A stretch of 64,000 nucleotides of DNA from Actinoplanes oblitus (GCF_030252345.1 NZ_CP126980.1:4851501-4915500); one strand, 5' to 3'. Positions 31,744 through 41,170 are shown, numbered from the stretch's first letter. Notes: generated from the letters alone by a model not told the origin. Translations and numbers: made by a program.

Positions 31744-33125
31744 CCAGCTCATTCGACATCCCCGACATGCCGGACGGCTTCGTCTGGGGAGCCGCCACGG
31801 CGGCCTACCAGATCGAGGGGGCGGTGGCCGAGGACGGCCGCGGCGCCTCGATCTGGGACACCTTCACCCGGCGCCCGGGCGCCGTCGCCGACGGGACCTC
31901 CGGCGAGGTGGCCTGCGACAGCTACCACCGCTGGCGCGACGACGTGGACCTGCTGGAGAAGCTCGGCGTCGACGCGTACCGGTTCTCGGTGGCCTGGCCG
32001 CGGGTGCTGCCGGCCGGGCACGGCACGGTCAACCGGGCCGGCCTGGACTACTACGACCGGCTGGTCGACGCGCTGTGCGAGCGGGGCATCCGGCCGTTCG
32101 TCACGCTCTACCACTGGGATCTGCCACAGGCCCTGGAGGACGCCGGCGGCTGGCGGGTGCGCGACACCGCCGACCACTTCGCCGACTACGCGGCTGTGGT
32201 CGCCGGGCGGCTCGGTGACCGGGTACAGGACTGGATCACGCTCAACGAGCCGTACGTCTCGTCGATGGTCGGGTACGCCGAGGGCCGGCACGCGCCGGGC
32301 GCCACCGAGGGGCACGGCGCGCTCGCGGCCGCCCATCACCTGCTCGTCGGGCACGGCGGCGCGGTGCGGGCGCTGCGGGCCGCGCGGGCCGGCGCCCGGA
32401 TCGGCATCACGCTCAACCTGTCCCCGGCGGTGCCGGCCACCGGCAGCGCGGCCGACCGGGCGGCGGCGCACCGGATGGACCTGATGCTCAACCGGCAGTT
32501 CACCGACCCGGTGCTCGGCCGGACCTATCCGGACGGCTTCGCGGAGCTGTACGCCGGGGTGAGCGACCTGTCCTTCCGGCGCGACGGTGACCTGGAGCTG
32601 ATCGGGGCGCCGCTGGACTTCCTCGGCGTCAACTACTACTACCGGATCCACGCCGCCGACGCCCCGCGCGAGCGGGACGACCCGGCGCGGCGCAGCGCGT
32701 TCGACATCGGCGTGCGCTCGGTGACCCGCGAGGGCGTGCCGGTCACCGACCTGGGCTGGCCGATCGAGCCGCACGGCCTGTACGAGACGCTGACCGGGCT
32801 CGCCCAGCGGTACCCGGACCTGCCGCCGGTCTACGTGACCGAGAACGGGATCGCCCAGCTGCGCGACGACCCGGATGCCGATCCGGAGCGCATCGCGTTC
32901 GTCGCCGGGCACCTGGCGGCCGCCGCCCGGGCCGCCGCCGACGCCCCGGTCGACCTGCGCGGCTATTTCTACTGGTCACTGCTGGACAACTTCGAGTGGG
33001 CGCGCGGGTACGGGCCGCGGTTCGGGCTGGTGCACGTGGACTATCCGACCGGGACGCGGACGCCGCGGGCCAGTTACCACTGGCTGCGGGAGCGGTTGTC
33101 CGGGCGTACCGGAAACCGGTTTTGA
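31740..33125 (+). CDS. GH1 beta-glucosidase
   Basis: About 461 residues if translation begins at the TTG at 31740, which overlaps the permease stop (TTGA) and has AAGGAG 12 bases upstream; the first ATG is at 31767 and would still leave the whole barrel from FVWGAATAAYQIEG. Catalytic acid/base is E170 in TLNEP and nucleophile E368 in VTENG, the two GH1 retaining residues. No signal peptide: it should hydrolyse imported cellobiose or other beta-glucosides in the cytosol, completing the uptake operon. Confidence 0.93.
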   Translation: MTSSFDIPDMPDGFVWGAATAAYQIEGAVAEDGRGASIWDTFTRRPGAVADGTSGEVACDSYHRWRDDVDLLEKLGVDAYRFSVAWPRVLPAGHGTVNRAGLDYYDRLVDALCERGIRPFVTLYHWDLPQALEDAGGWRVRDTADHFADYAAVVAGRLGDRVQDWITLNEPYVSSMVGYAEGRHAPGATEGHGALAAAHHLLVGHGGAVRALRAARAGARIGITLNLSPAVPATGSAADRAAAHRMDLMLNRQFTDPVLGRTYPDGFAELYAGVSDLSFRRDGDLELIGAPLDFLGVNYYYRIHAADAPRERDDPARRSAFDIGVRSVTREGVPVTDLGWPIEPHGLYETLTGLAQRYPDLPPVYVTENGIAQLRDDPDADPERIAFVAGHLAAAARAAADAPVDLRGYFYWSLLDNFEWARGYGPRFGLVHVDYPTGTRTPRASYHWLRERLSGRTGNRF

Positions 33126-33182
33126 TCAAAATAAGTGCCGTGGCGGTGCAACAGATCGGGTGCCGTGGAACGTCATAGATGT

Positions 33183-33710
33183 ATGGGCTTCACGCGCCTG
33201 CGGGCATATCTCGTCTTCGGTGTCCTGGCCATCGCCGCGGCCGTGGTCGTGGCGGTCGCCGTGGTCCGCGACAGCCAGGGCGGCGCGGCGGCGAGCGGTT
33301 GCCCCGCGGGCACCACGCTGGTGAATGTGACGTTGCCGCGCGACGCGGCGCAGGTCAGCCTCCGGGTGCTCAACGGCACCCGGCGGGCCGGCCTGGCCGA
33401 GCAGGTCAGCGCCGAGTTCAAGGATCGCGGCTTCAAGATGCAGCCCACCAGGACCAGCAGGACCAAGTCCGCCGAGGTCGCGGTGATCCAGTTCGGGCCG
33501 AAATCGGTCGGCGCGGCCCAGTGGATCAGGGCCTACTTCCTCGGCGAGGCGAAACCCGAGTACAACGCCAAGCGCACCACCGATGTCATCGACGTGGTGC
33601 TCGGTGACCGCTATCAATCGCTGGCCACGGTCACCGAGGTCAACCAGTCGATGGCGCAGATCGGGGCGCCCAGCGCGCCGCCGGGCACGTGCCCGGGCAG
33701 CGTCGCCTGA
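33183..33710 (+). CDS. membrane-anchored LytR C-terminal domain protein
   Basis: About 175 residues from the ATG at 33183. One N-terminal membrane helix (about 9-27) is followed by an extracellular LytR_C domain, recognisable by SLRVLNGTRRAGLAEQVSAE and a later VIQFGPKSVGAAQWI. Free-standing LytR_C proteins in actinobacteria are thought to contact cell-wall polymers or assist LCP ligases; no LCP domain is present here. Starts 58 bases after the GH1 gene and is probably a separate unit. Confidence 0.85.
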   Translation: MGFTRLRAYLVFGVLAIAAAVVVAVAVVRDSQGGAAASGCPAGTTLVNVTLPRDAAQVSLRVLNGTRRAGLAEQVSAEFKDRGFKMQPTRTSRTKSAEVAVIQFGPKSVGAAQWIRAYFLGEAKPEYNAKRTTDVIDVVLGDRYQSLATVTEVNQSMAQIGAPSAPPGTCPGSVA

Positions 33711-33739
33711 CGAGCCCGCCGCTGAGGCATACTGCAGAG

Positions 33740-34744
33740 ATGCCGGCCGATGAGTCGCCGGTCCGGCCGCCGACGCTGAACCAGGTCGCGGCTCGGGCCG
33801 GGGTGAGTCTCAAGACCGCGTCGCGGGCGCTCAACGGGGAACCCTACGTGTCCGGCGCGACCGAGCGGCGGGTCCGGCAGGCCGCCGACGAACTGGGCTA
33901 CCGGCTCAACGGGCTGGCCCGTGAGCTGCGGACCGGGGGGACCTCGGCGCTGGTCGGGCTGATCAGCGGTGACCTGGCGAACCCGTTCTATTCGGCGGTC
34001 GCCAGCGGGGCGGAGCGGGAGCTGCGCCAGCACGGGCTCCTGCTGATCACCGTCAACAACGACGAGGACGGCGAGCTGGAGAGCAGCCTGCTCACGGCGC
34101 TGGTGGAGCGACGGGTCCGGGCCCTGCTGGTGATCCCCAGCGGTGGCGGCCTCGTCGCGAACAGCGCGAGCGCCCACAACGTCCCGTTCGTGTTCGTCGA
34201 CCGGCCACCGGTGGGGATGGCCGCCGACTGCGTGCTGATCGACAACACCGGCGGCGCCCGGGCCGCCGCCGAGCACCTGCTGGCCGGCGGCCACCGGCGG
34301 ATCGCGCTGGTCGCCGACCTGGTCCGGACCGCCTCGCAGCGGGCCCGGATCAGCGGGTTCGCCGCGGCGATGCGCGCCGCCGGCAACCCGGCGTGGGAGT
34401 CCTACCTGCGCACCGACGTGCACGACGCGGCCACCGCCACCCGGGTCGTCGGCGAGCTGCTCGATCTGCCGGAGCCGCCGACCGCGCTGTTCACCACCAA
34501 CAACCGGCTGACCATCGGTGCGCTGCGCGCCCTGCGCGGGTGCCGGCGGCCGCCGGCGCTTGTCGGCTTCGACGACTTCGAGCTGGCCGACGTGGTCGGA
34601 GTGACCGTTGTCGCGCACGACATGACGGAGCTGGGGCGCGCGGCGGCCCGGCTGGCGTTCGACCGGATCGGTGGTCACACCGGCCCGCCGCGGACCGTCG
34701 TCATTCCGGCGACGCTGGTGCCGCGCGGGTCCGGCGAGCGGTGA
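33740..34744 (+). CDS. LacI-family regulator 2
   Basis: About 334 residues from the ATG at 33740, 29 bases after the LytR_C gene. HTH PTLNQVAARAGVSLKTASRA at residues 11-30 (LNGEPYVS follows), then a sugar-binding-protein-like effector domain (ALVGLISGDLANPFYSAV, FVFVDRPPVGMAADCV). The unusual KTASRA instead of TTVSRV defines its recognition helix. Its operator is not evident; the TGACAACGTTGTCA box before the GH92 gene is a candidate but other regulators are possible. Confidence 0.9.
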   Translation: MPADESPVRPPTLNQVAARAGVSLKTASRALNGEPYVSGATERRVRQAADELGYRLNGLARELRTGGTSALVGLISGDLANPFYSAVASGAERELRQHGLLLITVNNDEDGELESSLLTALVERRVRALLVIPSGGGLVANSASAHNVPFVFVDRPPVGMAADCVLIDNTGGARAAAEHLLAGGHRRIALVADLVRTASQRARISGFAAAMRAAGNPAWESYLRTDVHDAATATRVVGELLDLPEPPTALFTTNNRLTIGALRALRGCRRPPALVGFDDFELADVVGVTVVAHDMTELGRAAARLAFDRIGGHTGPPRTVVIPATLVPRGSGER

Positions 34745-34808
34745 CCCGCCGTCACCGCGGTGACTGATCGCTGTCGGCACCACCTCGCGGACCCGAAGCC
34801 GGCCGCGG

Positions 34809-35594
34809 TCAGCCGCGGTCCGGCCGGGGGATCCGGATGCCGGCGGCCCGGAGCTTGCCCTCGAAGAGCGCGGTCAGCCGCGCCGTGGCAGGTGTCGGCT
34901 CGTCGCCGTGGCGGGCGATCAGCGTGTACCGGGTCGCGGCCTCGGTACGGGCTTGCAGGCCGGTCACGGTGTTCAGCAGCGCCGGGTCGGCCAGGTAGTG
35001 CTCGGCCGCGGCGGTGGCGAGCTCGACCAGCCGCGGATCATCGGGTTCCCAGGTCGCGGCCTGGGCCGCGCGTCTGGTCAGGGCGACGAGCCGGGTGTCG
35101 TGCAGCGCCTGCTCGACATGGGTGAGGTAGTCGTCGAAGCCGTCCGGCACGAGGGCCCTGGCCAGCACCCAGGAGTCCCTGGTGGCGGCCACCTCGTTCG
35201 CGGTGAAGCCGAGTCCGGGCATCCGCTCCAGCAGCGCCACCGCGCGGTCGGGTAGCAGTGCCCGGTCGCCGTCGGCGAGGCGATGCAGCGTGGCCCGGCG
35301 CGCGGTCAGCTCGTCGATCCGTGCGGTGAGCTGCCGCTCGACGCCGGCGAGCGTGGTGGCGAACCGCTCGGCGTCGCCGTCGATCATGGGCCCGATCTCG
35401 GCCAGTGGCACCCCGGCCTCGGCCAGCGTCCGGACCCGTACGAGTCGTAGCAGGTCGGCCGATCCGTACCGCCGATAGCCGGACCTGTCGCGTTCCGGCT
35501 CGTCGATCAGTCCGACCTTGTGGTAGTGGCGCACCGTCTTGACGGTGACGCCGACGAATGCCGCCGCCTGCCCGATCGTGACTCCGTTGGTCAT
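34809..35594 (-). CDS. MerR-family regulator
   Basis: A 261-residue MerR protein. N-terminal winged helix TIGQAAAFVGVTVKTVRHYH with KVGLIDEPERDRSGYRRY, a dimerisation helix (LAGVERQLTARIDELTARRA), then about 150 residues of effector domain with no cysteine ligand pattern. It resembles drug- or stress-sensing members rather than metal sensors. It lies downstream of the serine hydrolase gene on the same strand, separated by a strong terminator. Confidence 0.88.
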   Translation of the reverse strand: MTNGVTIGQAAAFVGVTVKTVRHYHKVGLIDEPERDRSGYRRYGSADLLRLVRVRTLAEAGVPLAEIGPMIDGDAERFATTLAGVERQLTARIDELTARRATLHRLADGDRALLPDRAVALLERMPGLGFTANEVAATRDSWVLARALVPDGFDDYLTHVEQALHDTRLVALTRRAAQAATWEPDDPRLVELATAAAEHYLADPALLNTVTGLQARTEAATRYTLIARHGDEPTPATARLTALFEGKLRAAGIRIPRPDRG

Positions 35595-35623
35595 CCGGTC
35601 AGCCTGCCTCGTGTTCCAGCCCG

Positions 35624-35660
35624 GCGGCCACGCCGGGCTCGACGAGCCCGGCGTGGCCGC
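35624..35660 (-). terminator. long perfect hairpin after the serine hydrolase gene
   Basis: GCGGCCACGCCGGGCTCG (35624-35641), A, CGAGCCCGGCGTGGCCGC (35643-35660): an 18-bp inverted repeat 15 bases past the stop of the minus-strand hydrolase gene and 30 bases before the MerR start. Confidence 0.88.
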
Positions 35661-35675
35661 GGTTCGCGGTGCGGA

Positions 35676-36818
35676 TCACGGGTGCTCGGCTCGTCCGCCG
35701 CCGAAGACCTCGTCGACGAGCCGATGCTGGGCGTGCCGGAATGCCGCCCCGATCGACAGCTCGGCGTCGTCCACACAGCTCAGCGTAGCGGTCAGGGTCC
35801 TGCGGCCGTCGGGTGTGCTGTACATCAGCGCCGCGTGGCCGACGGTGGCGCCGTTGTGGCAGATGACGGTGCCGCCCGCGTCCGTGGTCACCACGAACAC
35901 ACCCAGGCCGTAGCCCATGTTCGGGATGCCCGTCGGGTACGGGGTGCACATCTCGGCCAGCAGCGGCGCCGGCAGGAGTTCGCCGCCCATGAGCGCGGAG
36001 ATGAACGTGTGCAGGTCCTGAGTGGTGGAGATCATGTCGCCGCCGGTGGAGAGCCAGGACGGGTTCTGCCGGGTGACGTCGACCGTCGTGTCACCGTGAC
36101 GGTAGTAGGCGTGCGCGTGCGGCTCGGGAAGCTCCGGCGAGGCGTCCGGCACCACGGTGCCCGACAGCCCGAGCGGCCCGATGATCAGCCGCTGCATCTG
36201 TTCGGCGTACGTGTGACCGGTGACCTTCTCGATCAGCAGCCGGGCGAGGACGTAGTTGGTGTTGGAGTAGCTCCACCCCGCTCCGGGCTCGAACCGTGCC
36301 GGCTCGGCCACCGCCAGCCGGACCAGGTCCTCGGGCTGGTAGGTCGTGAACCGGTTGGCCAGCCACTCCGGGCCCGTGGTGCCGTAGGGGATCGGGATCC
36401 CCGGGGCGATCGTCCCGTCGTCGTGGACCTCGCCGGTGAAGTTGAAGATCCCGCTGGTGTGCCGCAACAGCATGCGCACGGTGATCCGCCCGTCCAGCCC
36501 GAACTCGGGCAGGTGCCCGGCGACCGGATCGTCCAGCCCGAGCCGGCCCTCGGCCACCAGCCGCAGCACGACGGCCGCGGTGAACGTCTTGGTGTTGCTG
36601 CCGACGCGGTGATGCCCGTCGGCCGGTGGCTTCGCGGTCCCGCCCAGCTCGGCCGTCCCGGCGGTGCCCACCCACTCGCCCTGTTCGTCGTGCACCCGCA
36701 GCGCGACCCCGAGGAACCCGGAAGCCACGATCTCCTCGATCGCCTTCCGCAACCGCGGACGATCGGAGGTGGCGGTCCGCGGAACGCTTGCGTCGTGGCC
36801 GGTAGGAGTGGTGTTCAT
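35676..36818 (-). CDS. serine hydrolase of the class C beta-lactamase/DD-peptidase family
   Basis: A 380-residue protein without a signal peptide. Active-site motifs are SNTK (S74, K77), YSN (Y184-N186) and a late HNG triad in ICHNGATVGH. This places it in the beta-lactamase-like S12 family (DD-carboxypeptidase or esterase). Lack of a signal argues against cell-wall or antibiotic hydrolysis and for a cytosolic esterase or amidase. GGTCAACCTCAACC at 36891-36904 lies 73 bases upstream and could be a MerR target, given the neighbouring regulator. Confidence 0.85.
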   Translation of the reverse strand: MNTTPTGHDASVPRTATSDRPRLRKAIEEIVASGFLGVALRVHDEQGEWVGTAGTAELGGTAKPPADGHHRVGSNTKTFTAAVVLRLVAEGRLGLDDPVAGHLPEFGLDGRITVRMLLRHTSGIFNFTGEVHDDGTIAPGIPIPYGTTGPEWLANRFTTYQPEDLVRLAVAEPARFEPGAGWSYSNTNYVLARLLIEKVTGHTYAEQMQRLIIGPLGLSGTVVPDASPELPEPHAHAYYRHGDTTVDVTRQNPSWLSTGGDMISTTQDLHTFISALMGGELLPAPLLAEMCTPYPTGIPNMGYGLGVFVVTTDAGGTVICHNGATVGHAALMYSTPDGRRTLTATLSCVDDAELSIGAAFRHAQHRLVDEVFGGGRAEHP

Positions 36819-36943
36819 GGTGGTCGCTCCCCGAGGTCGGTTCGGCTCGTCGTCGGCGTGCCGCTGCGACGAGCGTCGACCCTGCCCCTAGGTCAACCTC
36901 AACCGTGTTGTGGACCACAGCCGGGCACGGCAGGTGCCGGCCG

Positions 36944-37002
36944 GTCCCGGAATCCGGCCGGGGCCGACCGGCCATCCCGCGCGGCCGGTCGGATTCCGGG
37001 AC
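36944..37002 (-). terminator. two-tier hairpin after the GH92 gene
   Basis: Outer arms GTCCCGGAATCCG (36944-36956) and CGGATTCCGGGAC (36990-37002) are perfect over 13 bp; inner arms GACCGGCC (36966-36973) and GGCCGGTC (36983-36990) add a second stem. It starts 14 bases past the GH92 stop. Confidence 0.75.
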
Positions 37003-37015
37003 GGTGCTGTGCCGA

Positions 37016-40000
37016 TCAGCCGCGGACGTCGAACTCGTAGATCCGGGCGGCCCCGTTGCCGTCGCTGGCCGGGGTGATCACGCTGAGCCGGACGTACCGG
37101 GCATCCGCGTCGACCGTCGTGCTGGTGCTGTCCGCGGTGTTGCCGCGGACCGTGGCCCGGGTGGTCCACGTCGTACCGTCGTCCGAGGTCAGCACGTCGA
37201 AGTCCCGGGTGTTCCAGGCCGGGTACTCACCACCGGCGCCGGCGTGCCGGATCACCACCGAGCCGATGTGCCGGGTGCCGCCCAGGTCGGTCTGCAACCA
37301 CTTGGTGGCGCCGCCCGAGCACCACTTGTCGGTCCAGCCGCCCAGCCAGCTGCCGTTGACCGCCTTGTCGGCGCCCTCGGCCGCGCCGCACGCCGAGTCG
37401 GCGGCGGCCGGGCGGCTCAGCGCCAGGTCGGCCGGGAAGCTGCTCGACCCGTACACCTCCAGTTCGTAGATGCGGGCGGCGTTGTTGCCGTCGTTGGCCG
37501 GGGTGGTGACGTCCAGCCGGACGTACCGGGCCGTGCGGGCCGGGATCGGCGCGTAGGTGCGACTGGCCCGGGCGTTGCCGACAGTCACCGCGTTCGACCA
37601 GGTCGCGTTGTCGGTGCTGGTCGCGATGGTGAAGGCGGCGGTGTTCCAGTTGGTCCGCTCGCCACCGAGACCGGCGTGCTTGACGATGAACGAGGACACG
37701 TTCCGCTCCGAGCCCAGGTCGACGGTCAGGGTGCGCGGGGTTCCGGTCGTACACCACTTGCTGTTGTCCTTGAGCAGGTCGTCCACGGCCTTGGCCGGGG
37801 TTTCCGCGCCGCAGGCGGCCGCGCCGCCGGTGGCCGGCTTGTTCAGCGCCAGGTCGGGACCGAGGTCCGGCTCGGCGGGCGGCTGCTGTGCGCCGTCGCC
37901 GAAGCTGGGCGGGACGTCACCGGCGGCGGTGCCCCAGCCGCCGGGGGAGGAGCCCATCGTGTACGCGATGGTGGCCCCGTCGCCGATCTGCGGATACCGG
38001 ATCCAGTTGTGGCTGGTCGCGGTGCCGTCGACGGCGAGCGACTGGACGTACCGGTTGGTGGCGCTGCCGCCGGTGATGGTGATGTCGCCGCCCGGGCGCC
38101 GGATCAGCGCCTGCGGGAAGAGGCCACCGTGCACCGCCAGGGTGTCGGCGCCCGGGGTGACCGGGTAGAGGCCGAGGGCGGCCCAGACGTACCAGGCGCT
38201 GGTGGCGCCGAGATCGTCGTTGCCGGGCAGGCCGCCGGCGCCGGTGGTGAACGACTCGCTCATCACCCGGCGCACCGCGTCCGAGGCGCCGGCCGGCCGG
38301 CGGGCGTAGTGGTAGGTCCACGGGACGCCGTGCTCCGGCTCGTTGCCGACGTAGAAGTACGGCCGGGACAGACCGCCGTTGAGCTCGGTGAAGTGGTGGT
38401 CGAGCCGTTGCGCCGCGGTGTGCGGGCCGCCCATCAGGGTGACCAGCGCGCCCAGGTTGTGCGGCACCATCCAGGTGTACTGGGCGGCGTTGCCCTCCAC
38501 GTACGGCTTTTCGGTCGCCGGGTCGAGGGGCCACGAATAGGCGCCGTTGCCCTCCCGGTTGTGGATGTACGCCGATTCGCCGTTGAACAGGCTGCGCCAG
38601 TACTGCGCGTGCGTCGCGTAGGTGTCGTAGGCGGTGGTGTCGCCGAGCGCCTTGGCGAACCGGCTGATCGCGAAGTCGCTCGACGCGTACTCGAGGGTCT
38701 CCGACGGATTTCCGGGAATGTAATGGCCGCTCTCGTAGGAACCGCGATTGCCGCGCAGCACATAGCCCTGCGTGCTGCCGCCGGTGGCGCTCTTCTTCAT
38801 CAGCGCGAGGGCCGCCGCGGTGTCGAAACCGCGCACCCCGAACGCGTAGGCGCTGGCCACGATGATCGGCCCGGGGTCGCCGGGCATCACGAAGTCCTCG
38901 ATGCTCTGCTGCGACCATTTCGGCAGCAGGCCGCCCTGCTGGCCGTCGAGCACCATCGACGCGACGATGTCGCTCATCACGTCCGGCGCGATCAGCGCGG
39001 TCAGCGCCGCCCACGAGCGGTAGATGTCCCAGCCCGAATAGTTCTGGTACACCGGATGCGAGGCGGTGTGCACCGCGCCGTCGAATCCCATGTATTGCCC
39101 GTTGGTGTCGCTGGCGACGTTCGGATTCATCAGCACGTGATAGAGCGCTGTGTAGAACTTCTGCAGGTCCGTCGTGCCGCCGCCGGTCACCTGGATCCGA
39201 TTGAGTGCCGCGTTCCAATCATCAAGGGCATGCTGGCGTACGGCGGGGAACGCGCCCGCCTCGGCGGTGGCGTTGTTCTGCGCGTTCGCGACGCTGACGA
39301 ACGAGATGCCGACGGTCGCGGTGACCACCGGGTTCGCGCTGGTGTCGAATGTGACGTAGGCGCCGGCCTGGTTACCGCTGACGCTTGTCGACCCGGCGGT
39401 GACGGTGCCGCCGTTGAACGTGCCGACGCCGGTGGGCGTGCGGTCGAACAGGATCGAGTAGTACATCTTGAACGTGCGCCCGCCGCAGAAGCCGCCGGCG
39501 GTGTGCTCGCCCCAGACCCGGTTACCGCTGATCGTCACGTTGCCGGCCCGGTCGCCGGTGGCCGACCGGGAGGCGTTGATCAGCACGCGGGCACTGGTCG
39601 TGGCGGGGTAGGTGAGCCGCAGCGCGCCGGTGCGGGTCGTGGCGCTCAGCTCGGCGTCGATCCCGTACTTGTCGAGGCGGTTCTTGTAGTAGCCGGGGAC
39701 GGCCGACTCGTTGGACTTGGTGTAGCCGCTGGCGTATGAGGTCCAGGCGCTGCCCGGCGAGGAGCCGAGGTTGCCGGTGATCGGCAGGATCGGCAGGTCC
39801 TCGTTGTTCGGGCAGCCGGCGCCGTTGAAATGGGTGAGGCTGAACGACTCGATGGTCCGGTCCCGATCGCGGTAACCGGACGGCGAGCCGGTCGGGGTGT
39901 CCGGGCTGAACTGCACCATCCCGAACGGCACGGTGGCGCCGGGGAAGGTGCTGCCGCCGGCGCCGCCGCCGACCGGGTTGGGGGAGTTGCTGTCGTCGGT

Positions 40001-40114
40001 GCCGACGAACGGGTTGACGTATCCGGTGAGGTCGAGGTCGGCGGCGTGGGCCGTCACCGGGATGGAGAGGCCCGCGGCGGTGAGGAGGGCCGCGGTGGCG
40101 AGGGTACGGAGCAT
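37016..40114 (-). CDS. secreted GH92 alpha-mannosidase with two F5/8-type (CBM32-like) modules
   Basis: About 1032 residues from the ATG at 40114, which follows GAAGGGA; an upstream ATG at 40171 would begin before the operator and is rejected. Signal peptide ends near AHAAD. The GH92 catalytic unit runs from VNPFVGTDDSNSPNPVGG to about residue 770 and keeps YVGNEPEHGVPW and GNDDLGATSAWYVWAALGLY, typical of calcium-dependent exo-alpha-mannosidases. Two discoidin-like domains follow (about 790-905 and 910-1032), each starting with a DLAL(N/S)(K/R)PA strand and ending in ARIYE(L/F)(E/D)V. It should release mannose from glycans outside the cell. Confidence 0.92.
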   Translation of the reverse strand: MLRTLATAALLTAAGLSIPVTAHAADLDLTGYVNPFVGTDDSNSPNPVGGGAGGSTFPGATVPFGMVQFSPDTPTGSPSGYRDRDRTIESFSLTHFNGAGCPNNEDLPILPITGNLGSSPGSAWTSYASGYTKSNESAVPGYYKNRLDKYGIDAELSATTRTGALRLTYPATTSARVLINASRSATGDRAGNVTISGNRVWGEHTAGGFCGGRTFKMYYSILFDRTPTGVGTFNGGTVTAGSTSVSGNQAGAYVTFDTSANPVVTATVGISFVSVANAQNNATAEAGAFPAVRQHALDDWNAALNRIQVTGGGTTDLQKFYTALYHVLMNPNVASDTNGQYMGFDGAVHTASHPVYQNYSGWDIYRSWAALTALIAPDVMSDIVASMVLDGQQGGLLPKWSQQSIEDFVMPGDPGPIIVASAYAFGVRGFDTAAALALMKKSATGGSTQGYVLRGNRGSYESGHYIPGNPSETLEYASSDFAISRFAKALGDTTAYDTYATHAQYWRSLFNGESAYIHNREGNGAYSWPLDPATEKPYVEGNAAQYTWMVPHNLGALVTLMGGPHTAAQRLDHHFTELNGGLSRPYFYVGNEPEHGVPWTYHYARRPAGASDAVRRVMSESFTTGAGGLPGNDDLGATSAWYVWAALGLYPVTPGADTLAVHGGLFPQALIRRPGGDITITGGSATNRYVQSLAVDGTATSHNWIRYPQIGDGATIAYTMGSSPGGWGTAAGDVPPSFGDGAQQPPAEPDLGPDLALNKPATGGAAACGAETPAKAVDDLLKDNSKWCTTGTPRTLTVDLGSERNVSSFIVKHAGLGGERTNWNTAAFTIATSTDNATWSNAVTVGNARASRTYAPIPARTARYVRLDVTTPANDGNNAARIYELEVYGSSSFPADLALSRPAAADSACGAAEGADKAVNGSWLGGWTDKWCSGGATKWLQTDLGGTRHIGSVVIRHAGAGGEYPAWNTRDFDVLTSDDGTTWTTRATVRGNTADSTSTTVDADARYVRLSVITPASDGNGAARIYEFDVRG

Positions 40115-40426
40115 TGTTGCCGTCCCTTCGGAGCGTGACATGGGTATGACAACGTTGTCAGCACAGATCAACGAATGTCAATGCATGCCTGGTTCCGGAA
40201 CCTCGCCGCCGGGTGTCTTCACGGCGGCCAGGTGGGGGCTCGGTCAGGGCGCCCGGCGGCGCGGCTCACCCGTAGGCGCCAGTCGGCGTCGCCGGTTGCG
40301 GCCCGCCGATGGCGGCACTGCGGCCTCGGCGCGAGGCTCAGCCACAGTCGGTCACCTGGACTGTCGCGACGACCGCCGGTGGGGCCGCGCGACTGGCCCG
40401 GGCCGGGCGGGCTCGGAGCGAACCGG
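40115..40426. other. non-coding gap between GH92 and the MDMPI-domain gene
   Basis: Apart from the operator at 40147-40160 I see no gene here. The stretch 40200-40426 is open in several frames but gives only low-complexity Arg/Pro/Ala translations. Confidence 0.5.
40147..40160. promoter_or_regulatory. LacI-type operator before the GH92 gene
   Basis: TGACAACGTTGTCA, a perfect 14-bp palindrome centred on CG, 32 bases upstream of the GH92 start codon. Confidence 0.75.
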
Positions 40427-41065
40427 TCAGAGGCCGGCGATGGAGGCCGGGGCTCGTTCGGCTCGGCTGAGGGCTCGGATCAGGGCGGGCTGGCCGTGGC
40501 GGCGGGCGGCCAGGTGGCAGAGGACGCTGATCACCGGGTCGAACCAGGACGGCGGGAACGGAGGAGTGTCGGCGCCGATGCTGGTGGCCAGGTCGTCGCA
40601 GTGGACGGCGAGTTCCAGCAGGCGGGTCACGAGGAAGTCGTCCAGGGAGAGGGACCACGGGCCCCACGGCAGCTGGATGACGCGGTCGGGTGGTTCGGCG
40701 GGCAGCCGGCGGCGCAGGGCGGCCAGGGCGGTGGTGGCCGCTTCGGTCACGGCCGCTGCTCCGGCGGTCGCCGCCTCCTCGGCCGAGCAGCGGATGTAGA
40801 CGTTGACGTCGCTGTCGAGGCCGCTGTCGATCCAGGTCGACCTGGCGAAGTGCTCGGCCAGCCGAATGTGTTCGTCGACCACTGGCGCGTCCAGCACCGG
40901 TGGCACCTGGGTGACCTGGCCGGCCAGGTGGGCGGTCAGGCCGCCGACGCGTAGTCGCGCCAGCGAGCTCGGGGCGTCCCAGCGTTCCGCCACGGCCGGC
41001 TGGGCCAGGAACGCGGTGACCACCTCGGCCGACTCCAGGTAGACCTCTCTGACGCTCACGGACAC
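40427..41065 (-). CDS. MDMPI-domain (maleylpyruvate isomerase/DinB-like) protein
   Basis: About 212 residues from a GTG at 41065 (the frame is open to 41095; no ribosome site decides). The DinB-like four-helix bundle typical of mycothiol-dependent maleylpyruvate isomerase N-terminal domains is suggested by WDAPSSLARLRVGGLTAHLA and DDFLVTRLLELAVHCDDLA, the latter carrying the conserved HxxDL. Such proteins are often mycothiol S-transferases. Isolated, divergent from the next gene. Confidence 0.72.
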   Translation of the reverse strand: MSVSVREVYLESAEVVTAFLAQPAVAERWDAPSSLARLRVGGLTAHLAGQVTQVPPVLDAPVVDEHIRLAEHFARSTWIDSGLDSDVNVYIRCSAEEAATAGAAAVTEAATTALAALRRRLPAEPPDRVIQLPWGPWSLSLDDFLVTRLLELAVHCDDLATSIGADTPPFPPSWFDPVISVLCHLAARRHGQPALIRALSRAERAPASIAGL

Positions 41066-41170
41066 CAGTCTGGGGACGGCCCGGCCGGTACTCAACGGGA
41101 AGAACCCGGCTGGGCGACTGAAGCGAAACCGGGTGGGGTCCGTGCGCGACCGTCTTGATCAAATAGGCGG

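Noticed and set aside
33108..33121. A further LacI operator at the end of the beta-glucosidase gene (GGAAACCGGTTTTG)
   Set aside because: Only the core matches, it is inside the coding sequence, and there is no promoter to control.
36905..39739. A 944-codon plus-strand open frame over the GH92 gene
   Set aside because: Antisense shadow of a well-supported GH92 gene, with low-complexity translation.
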